Origin: Gammaproteobacteria bacterium
GTDB lineage: Bacteria > Pseudomonadota > Gammaproteobacteria > Pseudomonadales > Balneatricaceae
Length of the DNA: 46,387 nt
Direction: 5' to 3'
NCBI GenBank assembly: GCA_030748435.1
Contig: JASMLZ010000096.1
Coordinates: 1 to 46,387, forward strand
The translations under genes were made by a program, and so were the position numbers. This document shows positions 44,088-46,387 of this stretch, piece by piece. The notes beneath the pieces were generated by a model. It was not told the origin of the DNA, did no database searches, and saw only the letters and a program-made list of their open reading frames with translations. Numbering within the stretch: position 1 is the stretch's first letter; each line of letters begins with the position of its first letter.

Positions 44088-44096
44088 TGCTATAAT
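44088..44096 (+). promoter_or_regulatory. Extended -10 promoter of dacA
   Basis: TGCTATAAT is a perfect extended -10 (TGnTATAAT) 44 bp before the dacA start. The -35 region is weak (TTGAAC lies only 14 bp upstream of the hexamer), which is usual for extended -10 promoters. It lies just downstream of the degenerate element copy C. Confidence 0.6.
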
Positions 44097-44140
44097 CGCC
44101 CGCCATAATTAAGACACTAAATGATGTGGAGTTTAAAAAC

Positions 44141-45292
44141 ATGAGAATGCCAATGCGAGGCCTTGCAGTACTCTTGTTAACTATGATGGCGAATCTGGCA
44201 TGGGCAGCAGCGCTGGTGCCTCAGGCACCCAAATTGGCTGCTAGTGCTTATCTGTTAATGGATGCCGATTCGGGACATATCATTGTTGAGCATGGTGCTG
44301 ATGAGGTATTGCCTCCAGCCAGCCTCACCAAAATGATGACTGCCTATATACTGGCCTATGAAGTGGCAGAGGGCAATGTCTCTCTGGCCGATGAGGTGCG
44401 CATTAGTGAAAAGGCCTGGCGCACAGAAGGCTCACGCATGTTTGTGCAAGAAGGCAAGTATGTGCTGTTGGAAGATCTGATGCGTGGCATTGTTATCCAG
44501 TCTGGTAATGACGCCAGTGTGGCAGTGGCAGAGCATGTGGCAGGCAGTGAAGAAGCATTTGCTGATTTGATGAACCAGCATGCCGATCGGCTGGGTATGA
44601 CCCACACGCGGTTTTATAATTCCACTGGTTTGCCCGCTGAAGGCCATTTGACCTCGGCTCGTGATCTGGCCCTGTTGGCTCGTGCCATTATCAATGATTA
44701 CCCAGAACACTACTCTGTGTATGCAGAGAGAGAATTTACCTTCAACAAAATACGTCAGCCTAACCGCAATAAATTACTCTGGCGTGACAGCACCGTAGAT
44801 GGGTTAAAAACCGGGCATACCCAAGCTGCAGGCTATTGTCTGGTCGCTTCGGCCAAGAAGGATGGGCAACGCTTGATTTCTGTTGTATTAGGTGCAAAAA
44901 GCACCGAATCTAGGGCTCAGGAAAGTCAAAAGCTGCTGACTTATGGCATGCGCTTCTTTGAATCACATACATTATATGATGCAGGTGATAGCCTGCAACG
45001 AGTGCGTGTGTGGGGTGGTGAAACAGACTACCTTAATCTGGTAGTGGCAGAGGATATGATGGTAACTGTACCACGTGGTCAGGCCAAGCATCTGCAGGCC
45101 AATATTGAAATCAATCCGGAAATCGGCGCGCCTGTGGCCCAGGATCAGGAATTGGGTAGCCTGCATATTATGCTGGATGGTGAATTGGTGGCTGAACAGC
45201 CCCTGTTAGCTGAACAAGCTATAGCCGATGGTGGGTTTATCAAGAGCATGACCGACGGTGTGGCCAAATTCCTGCAAGGAGTGCTGGATTAA
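44141..45292 (+). CDS. dacA: D-alanyl-D-alanine carboxypeptidase (PBP5/6 family)
   Basis: DacA removes the terminal D-alanine of pentapeptide stems, releasing D-alanine. The 383-residue protein has a signal peptide ending near NLAWA-A, the active-site motif SLTK (Ser61, Lys64), SGND as the second motif and KTGHT as the third. The C-terminal amphipathic helix (FIKSMTDGVAKFLQGVLD) anchors it to the inner membrane. GGAG lies 9 bases before the ATG at 44141. Its stop overlaps the ybeD start by 1 base (TAATG). Confidence 0.97.
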   Translation: MRMPMRGLAVLLLTMMANLAWAAALVPQAPKLAASAYLLMDADSGHIIVEHGADEVLPPASLTKMMTAYILAYEVAEGNVSLADEVRISEKAWRTEGSRMFVQEGKYVLLEDLMRGIVIQSGNDASVAVAEHVAGSEEAFADLMNQHADRLGMTHTRFYNSTGLPAEGHLTSARDLALLARAIINDYPEHYSVYAEREFTFNKIRQPNRNKLLWRDSTVDGLKTGHTQAAGYCLVASAKKDGQRLISVVLGAKSTESRAQESQKLLTYGMRFFESHTLYDAGDSLQRVRVWGGETDYLNLVVAEDMMVTVPRGQAKHLQANIEINPEIGAPVAQDQELGSLHIMLDGELVAEQPLLAEQAIADGGFIKSMTDGVAKFLQGVLD

Positions 45293-45576
45293 TGGCCATC
45301 AGCCGAACACCCGCCGACGAGGTAAAGATCGAGTTTCCTTGTGATAATTACTCGCTGCGCATTGTGGGGCGTAAAACAGATGACTATAGCGCATGGGTAA
45401 TTGCTTGCGTCAAAGGTCTGGCGCCTGATTTACAAGCTGAAAAGGTAGAGGTTATTGATAGCCGTAATGGCAGTTTTCAATCGGTGCGCCTGACTATTTG
45501 TGCCCAGAGTGAGGCCCATCTGAAGACTATCCATAACGCACTGATGGCTAGTGGCAAGGTACAGATGGTAATTTAA
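45292..45576 (+). CDS. ybeD: DUF493 family protein YbeD
   Basis: The 94-residue protein matches the ACT-like YbeD family in length (E. coli 87) with [16 protein letters not shown] and [14 protein letters not shown]. YbeD is widely found next to lipB, but its function is not established; a regulatory role linked to lipoate or DacA has been guessed. It starts on the last base of the dacA stop and ends 2 bp before lipB. Confidence 0.93.
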   Translation: MAISRTPADEVKIEFPCDNYSLRIVGRKTDDYSAWVIACVKGLAPDLQAEKVEVIDSRNGSFQSVRLTICAQSEAHLKTIHNALMASGKVQMVI

Positions 45577-45578
45577 TT

Positions 45579-46244
45579 ATGACGGCTACACTGCATGTGC
45601 GGCATTTGGGCCTGCAGCCGTATCAGCCCAGCCTGCAAGCTATGCAGGATTTCACCGATAGGCGCGATGCTCGGACTGTGGATGAAATTTGGCTGTTGCA
45701 ACATGAGCCGGTATTTACTCAGGGTCAGGCAGGTAAAGACGAACACCTGTTGCAGCAAACGCTAGTGCCAGTGGTAAAAACTGATCGTGGTGGTCAGGTC
45801 ACTTATCATGGTCCCGGGCAGTTAGTAGCTTACCTGCTACTGGATCTTAGACGTCTGGGTTTAGGTGTCAGACAACTGGTAACAGTCATGGAAGAGGCCT
45901 TAATAGCTACTCTGGCTGACTGGCAGGTGTCTGCCTATGCCAAGTCTGATGCGCCAGGCGTGTATGTCGATGAGGCCAAAATAGCTTCTTTGGGGCTGCG
46001 CGTGCGCAAGGGTTGCAGCTTTCATGGTTTGGCACTGAACGTCGCCATGGACCTGACGCCTTTTTTAAGTATTAATCCCTGTGGTTATGCGGGTTTGAAT
46101 ATGGTGCAGTTAGCAGACTTGGCGGCGCAGCCAAATATGCAACAAGTGGCGGAGCAACTGGTCACTCACCTGACGCAAAAACTGGGCTATAGCAAGGTTC
46201 AAACCAGCACTCAATCTGGCCCTAATGACCATCAGGATAAGTAA
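45579..46244 (+). CDS. lipB: Octanoyltransferase (lipoate biosynthesis)
   Basis: LipB moves the octanoyl group from acyl carrier protein to lipoyl domains. The 221-residue protein has [20 protein letters not shown], the catalytic lysine in [23 protein letters not shown], and the catalytic cysteine in INPCGYAGL. The palindromic element copy D begins 2 bp after its TAA stop. lipA, often downstream, is not in the window. Confidence 0.97.
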   Translation: MTATLHVRHLGLQPYQPSLQAMQDFTDRRDARTVDEIWLLQHEPVFTQGQAGKDEHLLQQTLVPVVKTDRGGQVTYHGPGQLVAYLLLDLRRLGLGVRQLVTVMEEALIATLADWQVSAYAKSDAPGVYVDEAKIASLGLRVRKGCSFHGLALNVAMDLTPFLSINPCGYAGLNMVQLADLAAQPNMQQVAEQLVTHLTQKLGYSKVQTSTQSGPNDHQDK

Positions 46245-46246
46245 GT

Positions 46247-46386
46247 GAGGGCTTTGCACGAGCCGGTATTTTGTTATGTGACAAGGCAAAAACGCACGCA
46301 AAGAGGGAGTTTATATATGATAAATGACCGATTGAGTACGTTTTTAACGCCGTCACAGGACAAAATAACTATCGTGCAAAGGTCTC
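46247..46386 (-). mobile_element. 140-bp palindromic MITE-like element, copy D
   Basis: The reverse complement of this segment is the same as copy B (25966-26105) except at two positions. It starts 2 bp after the lipB stop codon; its last base but one is the end of the window, so the right-hand target duplication cannot be checked beyond one base (T, agreeing with the TAAGT on the left). There is no ORF inside that looks real. Confidence 0.85.
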
Positions 46387-46387
46387 T

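Noticed and set aside
1-46387. tRNA, rRNA, CRISPR array, prophage or toxin-antitoxin genes
   Set aside because: No cloverleaf-like segments, regularly spaced identical repeats, integrase or phage genes, or toxin pairs were recognised on reading both strands; a program such as tRNAscan could still find something missed by eye.

Overview
The window is chromosomal DNA of a gammaproteobacterium with roughly 50% GC. Conserved gene blocks show this: trpG-trpD-trpC followed by an OsmC protein, prmA-dusB-fis-purH-purD, accB-accC, and rsfS-rlmH-mrdA-rodA-sltB/mltB-rlpA-dacA-ybeD-lipB. These orders are close to those of Pseudomonas and the Cellvibrionales-type marine gammaproteobacteria; I cannot name a genus. 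Nearly all DNA is coding. I found no rRNA, tRNA, CRISPR array, prophage or transposase gene.

Layout. (1) 1-9910 is a catabolic stretch lying between two glutamine amidotransferase genes. It holds a beta-hydroxyacid dehydrogenase diverging from a hydroxypyruvate-isomerase-like gene, a YbaK-type deacylase, an Lrp-family regulator divergent from a bifunctional PutA, a DadA-like FAD oxidase and an MFS transporter. (2) 10015-14047 carries trpGDC, an OsmC-family gene and hisC. (3) 14101-22468 is on the minus strand: accB-accC, prmA, a TauE/SafE transporter, dusB-fis, purH-purD and a HIT protein. The dusB-fis promoter is unusually clear and overlaps a 29-bp palindrome with a Fis-consensus core. (4) 22942-25191 encodes a proline/threonine-rich lipoprotein of unknown function and a DUF2333 membrane protein. 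(5) 25253-28209 has ppa, fbp, ubiX and a cysteine-cluster protein; two palindromic 140-bp elements sit between ppa and fbp. (6) 28571-34380 is proA-nadD-rsfS-rlmH-mrdA-rodA. (7) 34513-41426 is a minus-strand operon of eight genes: DUF1445, pxpA, pxpB, pxpC, DUF4392, a LysR regulator, a D-amino-acid aminotransferase and alr. (8) 41954-46244 resumes the cell-wall block with a soluble lytic transglycosylase, rlpA, dacA, ybeD and lipB.

The most interesting feature is region 7. Its genes suggest a route from alanine and D-glutamate through 5-oxoproline to glutamate. It separates the two halves of a conserved peptidoglycan gene block (mrdA-rodA and sltB-rlpA-dacA). The two domain families of the animal D-glutamate cyclase (DUF1445 and DUF4392) appear here as separate genes around the 5-oxoprolinase genes pxpABC.

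The second notable feature is a family of about 140-bp imperfect palindromes (25815-25954, 25966-26105, 43932-44063, 46247-46386). They have the properties of miniature transposable elements, and two of the four begin at or within 2 bp of the stop codon of the neighbouring gene.

All identifications come from reading translations and motifs by eye. No database search or folding program was run.
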